Under the pieces are notes generated by a model that ran no database searches, was not told where the DNA came from, and worked only from the letters and a program-made list of their open reading frames with translations. DNA of 46,152 nt, taken from positions 1 through 46,152 of the forward strand of contig JAEWNA010000110.1 in assembly GCA_023392975.1 (NCBI GenBank), written 5' to 3'. This DNA is from Pseudomonadota bacterium (GTDB taxonomy: Bacteria; Pseudomonadota; Gammaproteobacteria; Xanthomonadales; Xanthomonadaceae). Below, in pieces: positions 19,840-28,096 of the stretch; positions within the stretch are counted from its first letter, which is position 1, and the number at the start of each line of letters is the position of its first letter. The position numbers and the translations under genes were made by a program.

Positions 19840-20059
19840 CGCATGGCTCACCACAATCGAAGTCGCCGAGCTGACCGCGCGCAAGCGCTGGTCGGCGCAG
19901 CGCAAGGCGCTGACCGCGATGGGCGTGAAGTTCACCCCTAACGCCGCCGGCCGGCCGCTCGTCCCCCGCGACGCCGTTCTCGGGACCGCAGGATCTCGGC
20001 AGCCGCGCAAGGCCGCCCCCGACTGGAGCGCGATCGATGGGACGCAGGCGAAAGCATGA
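19832..20059 (+). CDS. DUF4224-like protein before integrase (possible excisionase)
   Basis: 75 residues: WLTTIEVAELTARKRWSAQR, then ALTAMGVKFTPNAAGRPLVP. This matches the DUF4224 pattern (L-x-x-LTGRK...Q...L...G..F..N..GRP.V), usually found directly upstream of phage integrases. A winged-helix, excisionase-like role is inferred from position. Overlaps the integrase start by 23 nt. Confidence 0.75.
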   Translation: MADAWLTTIEVAELTARKRWSAQRKALTAMGVKFTPNAAGRPLVPRDAVLGTAGSRQPRKAAPDWSAIDGTQAKA

Positions 20060-21023
20060 CCGACACCTGCCGGCGCGGATGTACCGCCGCCGCGGGGTCT
20101 ACTACTACGTCGAGCCCACCGGGAAGTGGGTCTCGCTCGGGCGCGACTACGGCGCCGCGCTGATCAGGTACGCCGAAATCGTTGGCGAACCGCCGCAGGT
20201 CCGCACGGTCGCCGACCTGCTGGCCCAGTACATCGAGCACGCCAGCGGCCGCTGCACGCCGGCCACGATCGCCAACTACCGCATCAGCATGGCCAAACTA
20301 TGCAAGGTCTTCGGCGCCGTCGCGATCATCGACGTCACCCCGGCCGACGTGTACCGCTACGTCGTCACGCTGGGGACCGTGCAGGCCAACCGCGACCGGG
20401 CGCTACTGTCGGCCGCCTACACGCACGCCAGGCGCACGGGCGCCGTCCCGCGGGACTTCGACGACCCGACGAAGGGGCTGCACTTCCGGAACCCGGAGGA
20501 GCCGCGGAAGCGCTACGTGACGGACGCGGAGCAGGCGGCACTGCTGGCCGCGGCGTCGCCGAAGCTGGCCGTGATCCAGCGGTTCCTGTACCTCACCGGC
20601 ATGCGGCAGGGGGATGCGCTGCGGGTCCGGGTGGCCGACATCGACGACGACGGCATCCACTACGAGGCCGGGAAGACGGGCAGCCGACAGGTCGTGCAGT
20701 GGTCGGACGATCTGCGCGCCTGCGTCGACGACGCGCTGCGCCTGTGGCGCCGCTTCGGCCGCGTGTGGCTGTTCGAGTCACGGCCGCGCGGGAAGGCCTC
20801 AGAGCGCGGCGTAGGGCCCTACACGCCGTCCGGCCTCCGGGCGCTGTTCCGCGTCGCGCGGGCAAAGGCAGGCGTCGAGGACGTGCGTCTGCACGACCTG
20901 CGGCGCAAGGCCGGCTCAGACGTGGACGAGGCGCACGCGCAAGGGCTGCTCGGGCACGCGGACCCGAAGACGACGCGGCGGCACTACCGGGCGAAGCCGG
21001 CGCGGGTGAAGCCCGTGAAATGA
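20037..21023 (+). CDS. int: Tyrosine-recombinase integrase
   Basis: Site-specific recombinase that inserts and excises the prophage at tRNA-Asn. 328 residues: N-terminal arm-binding part (~1-50), core-binding domain (~55-135), catalytic domain with Arg190 (TGMRQGDAL), Lys213, His286 and Arg289 (LHDLRRKAGSD), His307 (LLGHADP) and nucleophile Tyr317 (HYRAK). All six catalytic positions are present. Its stop lies 400 nt from the tRNA fragment that forms the attachment site. Confidence 0.95.
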   Translation: MGRRRKHDRHLPARMYRRRGVYYYVEPTGKWVSLGRDYGAALIRYAEIVGEPPQVRTVADLLAQYIEHASGRCTPATIANYRISMAKLCKVFGAVAIIDVTPADVYRYVVTLGTVQANRDRALLSAAYTHARRTGAVPRDFDDPTKGLHFRNPEEPRKRYVTDAEQAALLAAASPKLAVIQRFLYLTGMRQGDALRVRVADIDDDGIHYEAGKTGSRQVVQWSDDLRACVDDALRLWRRFGRVWLFESRPRGKASERGVGPYTPSGLRALFRVARAKAGVEDVRLHDLRRKAGSDVDEAHAQGLLGHADPKTTRRHYRAKPARVKPVK

Positions 21024-21424
21024 AAAGCCCCGCCGGTGAAGGCGGGGCGGTGGCGTTCTGTGCGACAACGGGGGTGGTAAGCCCATCTGCTCCCGACTTC
21101 TTCGGAGCCCCACTGCCTCGATCGATAGCGCTCTGCCTTTCGGCGATGCCGTACAGCTTGCCCTGAGTGGCCGGAGCTGATCCCGGCACACCGGAAACAC
21201 ATCCCACTTCCGGAATCCCTCGTGCTGCGCATCAGCCTGCACATTCACTCAGCGCGCAAATCCTGCGCCGGAATTGTGCGCGATGCAATAGGCGGATGGC
21301 GTCCAATACCGCGGTCATGTTGCGCGCGATTAGCTAAGGTTTCCGCGTGTTGAAGCTGAAATATTGGACGCGGTGATCGGAAGAAAACAGCCTGTTTTCA
21401 GAAGGTGCCGCCGAGAATATGGAC
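21024..21424. other. Non-coding attachment region between int and tRNA fragment
   Basis: No credible gene. Contents: a GC hairpin just after int (AGCCCCGCC/GGCGGGGC, 21028-21048) whose T run is on the minus-strand side; an inverted repeat GCGTCCAATA (21299-21308) with TATTGGACGC (21362-21371); TTAGCTAA (21330-21337), resembling half of the prophage operators; and the palindrome GAAAACAG-C-CTGTTTTC (21383-21399). The repeats are candidate integrase or excisionase arm sites. Confidence 0.6.
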
Positions 21425-21474
21425 TCTGACTGTTAATCAGGGGGTCGTTGGTTCGAGTCCAACTTCGGGCGCCA
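21425..21474 (+). tRNA. 3' fragment of tRNA-Asn(GTT): attachment site
   Basis: Anticodon arm TCTGA-CTGTTAA-TCAGG with anticodon GTT at 21432-21434, variable loop GGGTC, T arm GTTGG-TTCGAGT-CCAAC (21447-21463), acceptor 3' strand TTCGGGC, discriminator G and encoded CCA (21472-21474). The upstream sequence cannot form the 5' acceptor strand or D arm. This is the classic remnant left at the distal side of a prophage integrated into a tRNA 3' end; the intact gene should be at the other end, left of the window. Confidence 0.88.
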
Positions 21475-21481
21475 TCTTCCG

Positions 21482-21511
21482 GAAACCCCGCGACGCGAGT
21501 CGCGGGGTTTC
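21482..21511 (+). terminator. Intrinsic terminator of the tRNA unit
   Basis: Perfect 13-bp stem GAAACCCCGCGAC/GTCGCGGGGTTTC with GCGA loop, followed by TTCTTTC. Eight nt after the CCA of the tRNA fragment. Confidence 0.85.
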
Positions 21512-21565
21512 TTCTTTCGGCGCCGGCCAGCAACGCCGGGAGGTCTCGCCCGACACGCTCCACGG

Positions 21566-21600
21566 CACGAAAAACCCCGCCATCGGCGGGGTTTTTCGTG
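21566..21600. terminator. Bidirectional terminator after pilE
   Basis: 16-bp perfect stem (CACGAAAAACCCCGCC with its complement) and 3-nt loop, giving T runs on both strands. It ends the pil operon on the minus strand and insulates it from the prophage side. Confidence 0.9.
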
Positions 21601-21622
21601 TTCGCTGCGGCGCACCGGGGCG

Positions 21623-22072
21623 TCACCAGCAATAGTCGACCGTCTCCGTGCCCGTCTTCGTCTTGGTGCCGACGTTGTTGAGGGTCAGCGTACCGCAAGC
21701 CGTGTCGCGCGACAGCTGGGCGCCGATCGGCGCCGCCCGCACCGTGTAGTTGCGCGCGCCGACGGCACTGAGCGTGACTGTGTAGAAGTTGGTCACGTCG
21801 GTGCCGCTGGAGCACGGCGGCAGTGCCACCGCCACGCCGGCCAGCGTCTGGTCGTAGCGCAGGTTGGTGGTGTAGAAGCGCTCCATGAACTGGGCGTTTT
21901 CCGACAGGCAGGTCTTCGCCGCGTCGCGACGCACCCGGACCATCGAATCCATGTAGGTCGGATAGGCGATCGCGGCGAGCAGCGCGACGATGAACACCAC
22001 GATCAGCAGCTCGACCAGGGTGAAACCGCGGGCGGCTCGGGCGAAACGGGCATTGCGGGTCATGTCGATCAT
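21623..22072 (-). CDS. pilE: Type IV pilin-like protein PilE
   Basis: Pilin of the minor-pilin operon. 149 residues from ATG 22072 (ATGA overlap with pilY1). A basic leader ends at the prepilin cleavage site: GFTLVELLIVVFIVALLAAI, with Glu at +5 for assembly. The C-terminal domain has Cys pairs (CLSEN, PPCSS, TACGT and the final YCW) typical of a disulfide loop. Processed by PilD and assembled through the inner-membrane machinery. Last gene before the terminator. Confidence 0.88.
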   Translation of the reverse strand: MIDMTRNARFARAARGFTLVELLIVVFIVALLAAIAYPTYMDSMVRVRRDAAKTCLSENAQFMERFYTTNLRYDQTLAGVAVALPPCSSGTDVTNFYTVTLSAVGARNYTVRAAPIGAQLSRDTACGTLTLNNVGTKTKTGTETVDYCW

Positions 22073-25000
22073 CTCCGGATGATTTCGCGCCAGGAAATGC
22101 GTCCACCATACAGCGACGGATCCAGCGGTGTCGACGCGAGCGTGGCCAGCGAACCGCCCGCCACGAGCAGCCGGTCGAGCAGCGCCGGGTCGGTCACCAT
22201 GCCGACGCCCAGATCGATCGAGCCCACCGCCGTCGAGCCGATCACGTCGCCGGCGTCGCCGAACGCGCCGTTGCGGTTGGCGTCGAACAGCCCGGTCTCG
22301 AGGCTGGTGCCGGTGAAGGCGTCGATGGCGTTGACGTAGCCGCGCCCCGGGTAGCACGGGTTGCTGGTGCTGGGAATGATGCTGGCCGCGATCAGCGCAT
22401 TCTTCACCACCTGCTGATCGCCGACCATGCGCTCGCCTTCGAGCGTGTTGCTCGGCGGCAGATCAAGGTCGATGTACCAGCCCTTGCTGCTGCCCGGCAG
22501 CGCCGCGTGCGGTTCGAAGGCACGATTCCGGGTCGCCGAATCGAACTGGGCGATGTTGCGCGCGGTCATGCCGGTGCGCGTCACCGCGGTGGCGGCGGCG
22601 TCATCGTCGATCACGCCGTACCAGGTCTGGCGAGTGGTATCAGTGATGTCGTTGGTGGTCAGCAGGCGGCCGGTACCGAAGAAGATCCAGCGCTTGCCGG
22701 TCGAGGGATCGACCGCGATGGTCACGCCGCCGGTGATCGGCTGGGTGCCGGGCGAGGTCGGCGCATACAGCGCATGGCCGCCGGCGATGCCCCAGCTGCC
22801 CGCGCTGCCGCTGCGGAGGTCAAACTTCCAGACATTGCCGCGGAAGTCGCCGGCATACACGTAGTCGACCGTGCCGTTGCCGTCCACGTCCCAGCCGCGC
22901 GGCGAGGACAGTCCGTTGGGCGCGGCGGCCGAACCCACGCCGGTGTCGATCTCGGCGATCTTGGCGCCCGTGCGCAGGTCGAGCACGAACAGCACCGCGC
23001 GCTCGTTGCCGCTGTTGAGGCCGTTCGGCACCAGCAGCGCCGTGCTGCCATCGTTGAGGTTGGCGATGAGCGGCTTGCCCAGCACCTGGCCGAGGTCGCT
23101 GTCGAAGCTGGCATTGTGGTCCCACAGCACCTTGGCCGAATTGAACAGCGTGGGGTCGGTCACGTCGAGCGCGAACAGGCCCTTGCCGCCGCGACCGAGG
23201 GTGGACACCAGCACGGTCTGGTTGGCGAGTTCGCGCTTCGAGGACACCACGATCGGGCCGTCGACGAAGAAGCGGTGGCCATAGTCGGGGTCGCTGAACT
23301 CCTTGAGCTTGGCCAAGTCGATGCCGCGCGGCACGTAGGCGAAGCGCTCGACGCCGTCGGTGGCGTTGAAGGCGTGCAGCATGCCGTCGTTGGCGCCGAC
23401 GAACACCGTGTCGATGGTGTTGGAGGTCTTCAGGTAGGTCGGCGAGCTGTCGACGATCGTGCCGAGCAGCGACGAACGCTCGCGGTAGATGCCTGTGGCG
23501 GCCGGCAGTTCGAGGGTGCGGTCACCAGCAAGGTAGTTCGCGACCGTCGGCGTCAGCGCCACCGACTGCGCAGCGGTCGGAAACGTGGTACCGGCACTGC
23601 CGTTGTGGGTGTAGATGTGGCGCGCGCCATAGGCCGGGATACTCGCCGTCCACACCGGCGTGGAGGTGTCGACGCCGGTCGTGGTCACGTTGAAGGCCTG
23701 CAGCTCGCCGTACCAGCGCGAAGAGAAGTACTTGGCCTGGAAGACCTTGTTGCCCGCGGACGTCGAGGTGCCGGTCACGGTGGCGTTGGAGCCCGAGCCG
23801 CGGCGCGAAGCGATCGCGCGCAGCGCCTTGCCCAGGCCATCTGCGAACTCGCCCGGATTGCTGGCGGCGACGAAGGTGCCGTGGCCGTTCACCGAGGCAT
23901 GGAACAGGTCGTCGATGCGGTCCAGGTTTTCCGCGTCCATCGGGTTCGGCCAGGCGACGGACTGCCCGGCGGAGACGCGCGCGTTGGTCGCGGCCACGTC
24001 GAGCGTGCCCTGCAGGCCGATCGAGATGCCGAAGGTGACCATGTGCTGCCAGAAGGCCGGGTCGGTGGCCGAAGACGGCACGATGTTGGCCATCTGTGTT
24101 TCCGGACGCAGGTCGGTCCGCCAGTAGTTCATCGCCACGTCGGCCAGCGTGTTGCTCCAGCCGTCACGGTAGGGATCCTGGGCGGTGTACTGGTACGACG
24201 GGCCGTCCGGACGGGTGATGGTCGGGCCGGTGCCGTTGTCGACGTTGCCGAGGGTCGTGGCGCCTTCGTTCCAGTAACCGTCGGTGGTCAGGATCGTGAA
24301 GTTCTGCCGGCACTCGTACTGCGAGCCGTTGGCCTGCGGGCCCCACGGGCCATTGTTGCCGGCTTCCGAGTAGTACTGGCCGGCGCGGGTCAGCGCGGGA
24401 ATCAGCGGCGTCCTGCCGTTGGCGGTAGCGCCGAACAGGCGATCGAACCACGTCCGGCGGTTCTCGCCCGGGTTGTTGCCCTTGAACAGGCCGTTGTTGT
24501 TGGCGACCGGGATGCGGAACTCGTTGCGCTGCCAGATGGTGGTGAAACCGACGCGGTAGTCGTTGTCGTCGTTGAACACCGAGGTGTCGTTGAACGCGTA
24601 GCTCGCGCCGGCCTTCGCGACCTTGGTGCGGGTGCGATGGAAGGAGTACCAGGTGGCGTAGTTCTGCTTTTCCTGGGCGAGATTGCGGACAGGGCCCCCC
24701 TGCCAGGCGAAGCTCGTGACGTTGGTGACGCAGGTGCCGAAGTTGTTGGTCGCGACGCGCCAGGTGCAGGCATCGGCGGTGCCATTGGTCAGGAAACGGT
24801 AGCGCGTGTATTGCTTGGCATCGGCATAGTCGGTGATGCCGACGTTGGGCACGTAGAACGTCTGCGTGCTGCCGGACAGGTTGGTCGCGCTGGACAGATC
24901 CTCGGTGTCGTTCCACGCCGCGTTGTAGGGCGTATCGGTGAAATAGCTGCCGTCAGCGCCCTGCCAGGGGCGGTAGTCGTTGTTCGGATTGTAGTAGATG

Positions 25001-25287
25001 GTGTTGCGGGTGTACGCCTGGCTCGAGATGTTGGTCGGCGTGGTCCCGGGCACCGAGTCGGGCATGAACGTCGAGGCCATCGACCCCGAGTCGTCGAGGA
25101 TGAACCAGATGTTCGGCGGGATGCCCTGGTTGGTCTGCATCGGCGTGTCGGGGAACGCCACGCCGGCGTGCGCCGGAAGGCCGAGGAGCGTGACCAGGCA
25201 GGCCAGTATCGGCGCGGCCCAGGACGGGCGCGTGCCGCGGGGCATGCCGCGGAGACGGGGAGAACGGGAACGGGGAGTGGTGTTCAC
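22069..25287 (-). CDS. pilY1: PilY1, pilus tip adhesin
   Basis: Large pilus-associated adhesin and mechanosensor. 1072 residues: signal peptide (~1-41, ending PAHAG); an N-terminal von Willebrand A-like part with the metal site D65-D-S-G-S69 (ILDDSGSM); and a C-terminal beta-propeller with VGANDGMLHAFNATDG and calcium-loop-like DVDGNGTVD and DANRNG segments. Overlaps pilE downstream. Length and domain order match PilY1 of Xanthomonas/Pseudomonas. Confidence 0.95.
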   Translation of the reverse strand: MNTTPRSRSPRLRGMPRGTRPSWAAPILACLVTLLGLPAHAGVAFPDTPMQTNQGIPPNIWFILDDSGSMASTFMPDSVPGTTPTNISSQAYTRNTIYYNPNNDYRPWQGADGSYFTDTPYNAAWNDTEDLSSATNLSGSTQTFYVPNVGITDYADAKQYTRYRFLTNGTADACTWRVATNNFGTCVTNVTSFAWQGGPVRNLAQEKQNYATWYSFHRTRTKVAKAGASYAFNDTSVFNDDNDYRVGFTTIWQRNEFRIPVANNNGLFKGNNPGENRRTWFDRLFGATANGRTPLIPALTRAGQYYSEAGNNGPWGPQANGSQYECRQNFTILTTDGYWNEGATTLGNVDNGTGPTITRPDGPSYQYTAQDPYRDGWSNTLADVAMNYWRTDLRPETQMANIVPSSATDPAFWQHMVTFGISIGLQGTLDVAATNARVSAGQSVAWPNPMDAENLDRIDDLFHASVNGHGTFVAASNPGEFADGLGKALRAIASRRGSGSNATVTGTSTSAGNKVFQAKYFSSRWYGELQAFNVTTTGVDTSTPVWTASIPAYGARHIYTHNGSAGTTFPTAAQSVALTPTVANYLAGDRTLELPAATGIYRERSSLLGTIVDSSPTYLKTSNTIDTVFVGANDGMLHAFNATDGVERFAYVPRGIDLAKLKEFSDPDYGHRFFVDGPIVVSSKRELANQTVLVSTLGRGGKGLFALDVTDPTLFNSAKVLWDHNASFDSDLGQVLGKPLIANLNDGSTALLVPNGLNSGNERAVLFVLDLRTGAKIAEIDTGVGSAAAPNGLSSPRGWDVDGNGTVDYVYAGDFRGNVWKFDLRSGSAGSWGIAGGHALYAPTSPGTQPITGGVTIAVDPSTGKRWIFFGTGRLLTTNDITDTTRQTWYGVIDDDAAATAVTRTGMTARNIAQFDSATRNRAFEPHAALPGSSKGWYIDLDLPPSNTLEGERMVGDQQVVKNALIAASIIPSTSNPCYPGRGYVNAIDAFTGTSLETGLFDANRNGAFGDAGDVIGSTAVGSIDLGVGMVTDPALLDRLLVAGGSLATLASTPLDPSLYGGRISWREIIRR

Positions 25288-25300
25288 GGCAGCCTCGTGG

Positions 25301-25825
25301 TTACTTGCCGGCGAAGATGGTCTGCAGCATCACGGACGCGCGACCGGCCTGCTGGCTGCGCGACGTCACGCGAAACCGCGGCGTGAGACAAAGCGGATGG
25401 ATCGGCGAGAGCTTGTCGCAGTCGCGCCAGTTCGGGCCCTCGCCCATTTCCTCGACGAAGTACTGCGGTGGATCGGTGTTAGCGTCGGCGGCGGTGCCGA
25501 CGCGCCAGCCTGCGAAGCCGGGGTCGTTCCAGCGTTCGAGCGCGCTCGGATCCGGACGTGCGCACATGCCGTTGGCATTGCAGCCGGCGCCGGGAAAGGC
25601 CGGCACGGGATCGAGCGAGGCCTCGGCCTCACGCAGGCCCGCCTCGGCGACCTGGAAACCCAGGCTGCGGTCGAGCAGGTTGGAGGTCATGCGCTCCTCC
25701 AGCATCGTGCTGCGCAGGCTGGCGAGACCGAGCAGGGTCATCACCAGCAGCAGGATCAGGACCACGACCAAGGTGGCGCCGCGGCTGCGGCGCGGAAGAG
25801 CGGGACGGCGTGCGGAGGCGGTCAT
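25301..25825 (-). CDS. pilX: Minor pilin PilX
   Basis: 174 residues from ATG 25825 (ATGA overlap with pilW). The leader ends RRSRGATLVVVLILLLVMTL: a prepilin-like site in which the usual Gly-Phe is Gly-Ala and the +5 Glu is absent, as is common for PilX. Then LRSTMLEERMTSNLLDRSLG, the PilX N-domain pattern. Part of the tip-priming complex with PilV, PilW and PilY1. Confidence 0.9.
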   Translation of the reverse strand: MTASARRPALPRRSRGATLVVVLILLLVMTLLGLASLRSTMLEERMTSNLLDRSLGFQVAEAGLREAEASLDPVPAFPGAGCNANGMCARPDPSALERWNDPGFAGWRVGTAADANTDPPQYFVEEMGEGPNWRDCDKLSPIHPLCLTPRFRVTSRSQQAGRASVMLQTIFAGK

Positions 25826-26880
25826 TGCAGGCGGTTCCGGAGCGTGACGGTGTGGGCGATGCGGCGCGCGATCTGGGCGCCGTTGGCGCCGGCACGATCG
25901 GTGCTGAGCATGTCGAGAGTGACGCGCACGGCGGTGACGTCGTCCCAGCGGGTCGCCGGGACCGCGGTGGCGTCGACGTAGTTCGCGGCGCCGGACAGCA
26001 GGTACTGCAGCTGCATGTCGTTGACGCCCTCGGCGATTTCCTGGTTGCGCACCACCGGCACGCCGGCCTCGTTGACGACGGTGCTCCGGAACAGCGAGCG
26101 ACCGGTGGCCGTGGTGCCGATGTACCAGCGCGCGCTGTGCAGCCGCACGACGCTCGCCGCGCGCCGCGGATCGGGCACGGTCGGGCCGTACTGGTGGATC
26201 TTGCCGGTCGCACTGCAGTCGGCGGGATTGGCGTAGCCCAGCCCCTTGCTGCAGTTGCCGGGCGAACCGCCGCCTGCCGCGTGGGCCAGGGTGTCGCCAC
26301 CGGTGATGCCGGTGACCTGGAACAGCGATGCCTGCTGCCAGTCGCAGGCGACGACCAGGTCGCCCGCCTGAAAGCCGTGGGTGGCGGTGTTCAGCTGGAT
26401 CTGCGCGCCGCCGGTGCTGTCGGCGCGGACCGTCGCCGCGGTGGAATCGTCCCCGGACATCAGGTCGACGGCGTCGGTGCCGGGCACGCGGTTGGCGGGC
26501 GACCCGAGCGGGATCGCGCCCTCGTAGCCGACGACGCCGCCGTTCCAGTTGGTCCACCACTGGCTGGCCGGGTTGTTCAGCACGTTGACGAGTTTCATCG
26601 GCTCGGTGCGGTCGGCGTTGCCGCAGGACACGCCGCCGGCATCGCGGAGGTCGCGGGCCATCAACTCGAACGCCATGCGACCGCCTTCCTGCACCCGTCC
26701 GAGGCCCTCGGTGGCGCGGTAGGTCTGCCGGTTCGACAGGAAGATGGCGCTGGCGCTGGCCACGACCAGCAGGCCCAGCATCATCGAGATCATCAGCTCG
26801 ATCAGGCTGAGGCCGCGGGCGCGGGCGCGGAACGCGCGGCGCATGGACGGACGTCGCTGGGAGGGGCGCATGCGGGTCAT
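25822..26880 (-). CDS. pilW: Minor pilin PilW
   Basis: 352 residues from ATG 26880 (ATGA overlap with pilV). Prepilin motif RGLSLIELMISMMLGLLVVA with Glu+5, then FLSNRQTYRATEGLGRVQEG, the PilW signature, and a long soluble domain. Length is normal for PilW (~300-370). Expected to bridge PilX/PilV and FimT at the pilus tip. Confidence 0.93.
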   Translation of the reverse strand: MTRMRPSQRRPSMRRAFRARARGLSLIELMISMMLGLLVVASASAIFLSNRQTYRATEGLGRVQEGGRMAFELMARDLRDAGGVSCGNADRTEPMKLVNVLNNPASQWWTNWNGGVVGYEGAIPLGSPANRVPGTDAVDLMSGDDSTAATVRADSTGGAQIQLNTATHGFQAGDLVVACDWQQASLFQVTGITGGDTLAHAAGGGSPGNCSKGLGYANPADCSATGKIHQYGPTVPDPRRAASVVRLHSARWYIGTTATGRSLFRSTVVNEAGVPVVRNQEIAEGVNDMQLQYLLSGAANYVDATAVPATRWDDVTAVRVTLDMLSTDRAGANGAQIARRIAHTVTLRNRLQ

Positions 26881-27344
26881 ATCCGGGAAGTGGTGCTGAA
26901 GGCCTGGGTGACGGAACCGCCGCTGCCGCGGGAATCGTCCCACTGGACGGTGACCGTGCACATCGGGCCGACGCAGTTGATCTGGCCGCAGGCGGTCGGC
27001 CCGAGGTTCTGCTGCAGCACCGTCATCCAGGCGCGGATGTCGTTCGCGGCCAGCGCACCACCGGCCGGGACCGCGCAGGTCATGCCGATGTTGTAGCCGC
27101 CGCTGCGGGCGGCGACGGGATTGGCGCGCATGGCGTCGAGGATGGTGTAGGCGTGGACCACGCCCTGGCTGCGCTCCAGCGAGCTCTGGCTGTTGCGCAG
27201 CGCGAGCGCCTGCATGGCGGCCACGCCGAGCAGGCCGATGGCGAGCACGAGCACGGCGACCAGCACTTCGATCAGGCCCACGCCGCGCGCGGGAGCGCGG
27301 CGCCGGGCGGCATGCGACGGACGGGAAGCGGAAAAGGCGGACAT
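26877..27344 (-). CDS. pilV: Minor pilin PilV
   Basis: 155 residues. Prepilin motif RGVGLIEVLVAVLVLAIGLL with Glu+5, followed by GVAAMQALALRNSQSSLERS as in PilV. Shares one base with the fimT stop and overlaps pilW by ATGA. Confidence 0.92.
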   Translation of the reverse strand: MSAFSASRPSHAARRRAPARGVGLIEVLVAVLVLAIGLLGVAAMQALALRNSQSSLERSQGVVHAYTILDAMRANPVAARSGGYNIGMTCAVPAGGALAANDIRAWMTVLQQNLGPTACGQINCVGPMCTVTVQWDDSRGSGGSVTQAFSTTSRI

Positions 27345-27961
27345 CAGCTATTCCCCGGTGGTGGGCAACCGCCGGCAGGCGCGGCGGCACGGACCATCGC
27401 ACGCCCGCCCGTGGCGAGATTCACGTCGCGGGAGTTCTGCGGCGGATTGGTGACGATGAGGCAGACCCGGAGGTTGCCATCCATCAGCGCGTTGCCGTTG
27501 TCGTAGGACAGACCATCCGCGCGGAAGGTGATGCGGTGGTTGGCGGCGACGATGCTGTTGCTGGGGATCACCATGACCGGCGCCTCGATGGTGCCGGCAC
27601 GGACCACCTCGCCGGCATCGGCAATGCCATTGCCGTTGGCATCGGCGAACACGATCCAGCCCCGCCAGGGCGACGTGGCCGCGCAGGTGGCCCCGTCGTC
27701 GCTCTCGCACAGCGAGGTCCGCGTGTTCTGCCGGATCGCCTCGGCGCGGGCGGACTGGATGGCGGCGACCAGTTCGTTGGCGTTGGCGGTCAGGCGGTTG
27801 CCGTTGACCACGCCGGTGAACATCGGGATCGAAACCCCGACCACGATGCCGAGTACGAACAGGGTGATCGCCAGTTCCACCAGCGAGAAGCCCGAGGTGC
27901 GGGCGCGGCGCGGCGCGGGGCCGGCGGGCGGAAGGAGTCTGCGTCGGAGCATGGGTCGCAT
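27344..27961 (-). CDS. fimT: Minor pilin FimT/GspH-like
   Basis: 205 residues, first gene of the operon. A basic leader with prepilin site SGFSLVELAITLFVLGIVVG (Glu+5), then NGNRLTANANELVAAIQSAR and SEAIRQNT-like FimT/GspH pattern, and a C-terminal beta domain with paired cysteines. FimT proteins of this family can bind DNA at the pilus tip. ATG 27961 chosen; a second ATG nine bases on is possible. Confidence 0.9.
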   Translation of the reverse strand: MRPMLRRRLLPPAGPAPRRARTSGFSLVELAITLFVLGIVVGVSIPMFTGVVNGNRLTANANELVAAIQSARAEAIRQNTRTSLCESDDGATCAATSPWRGWIVFADANGNGIADAGEVVRAGTIEAPVMVIPSNSIVAANHRITFRADGLSYDNGNALMDGNLRVCLIVTNPPQNSRDVNLATGGRAMVRAAAPAGGCPPPGNS

Positions 27962-28096
27962 TGCGCCTCCAGGATCGATGGACCGAGCTTAGGCGCGCCC
28001 GGAACGGGGGGCCAGACGATGGCCGATGGGCGGCCGGCACGGCCGCATGAGCGGTCCCCCTGCCCCTGCGCGGCGCGGGCGGGCATCATTGGCCCG

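Noticed and set aside
21028..21048. GC hairpin after int as a terminator of int
   Set aside because: On the plus strand it is followed by GGTGG, with no T run; the T-rich side is on the minus strand. At most it blocks antisense transcription.
22507..25386. Plus-strand open frame of 959 codons opposite pilY1
   Set aside because: Composition is Arg/Gly/Val/Ala-rich without any domain; it mirrors the codon pattern of pilY1 in high-GC DNA. A shadow, not a gene.
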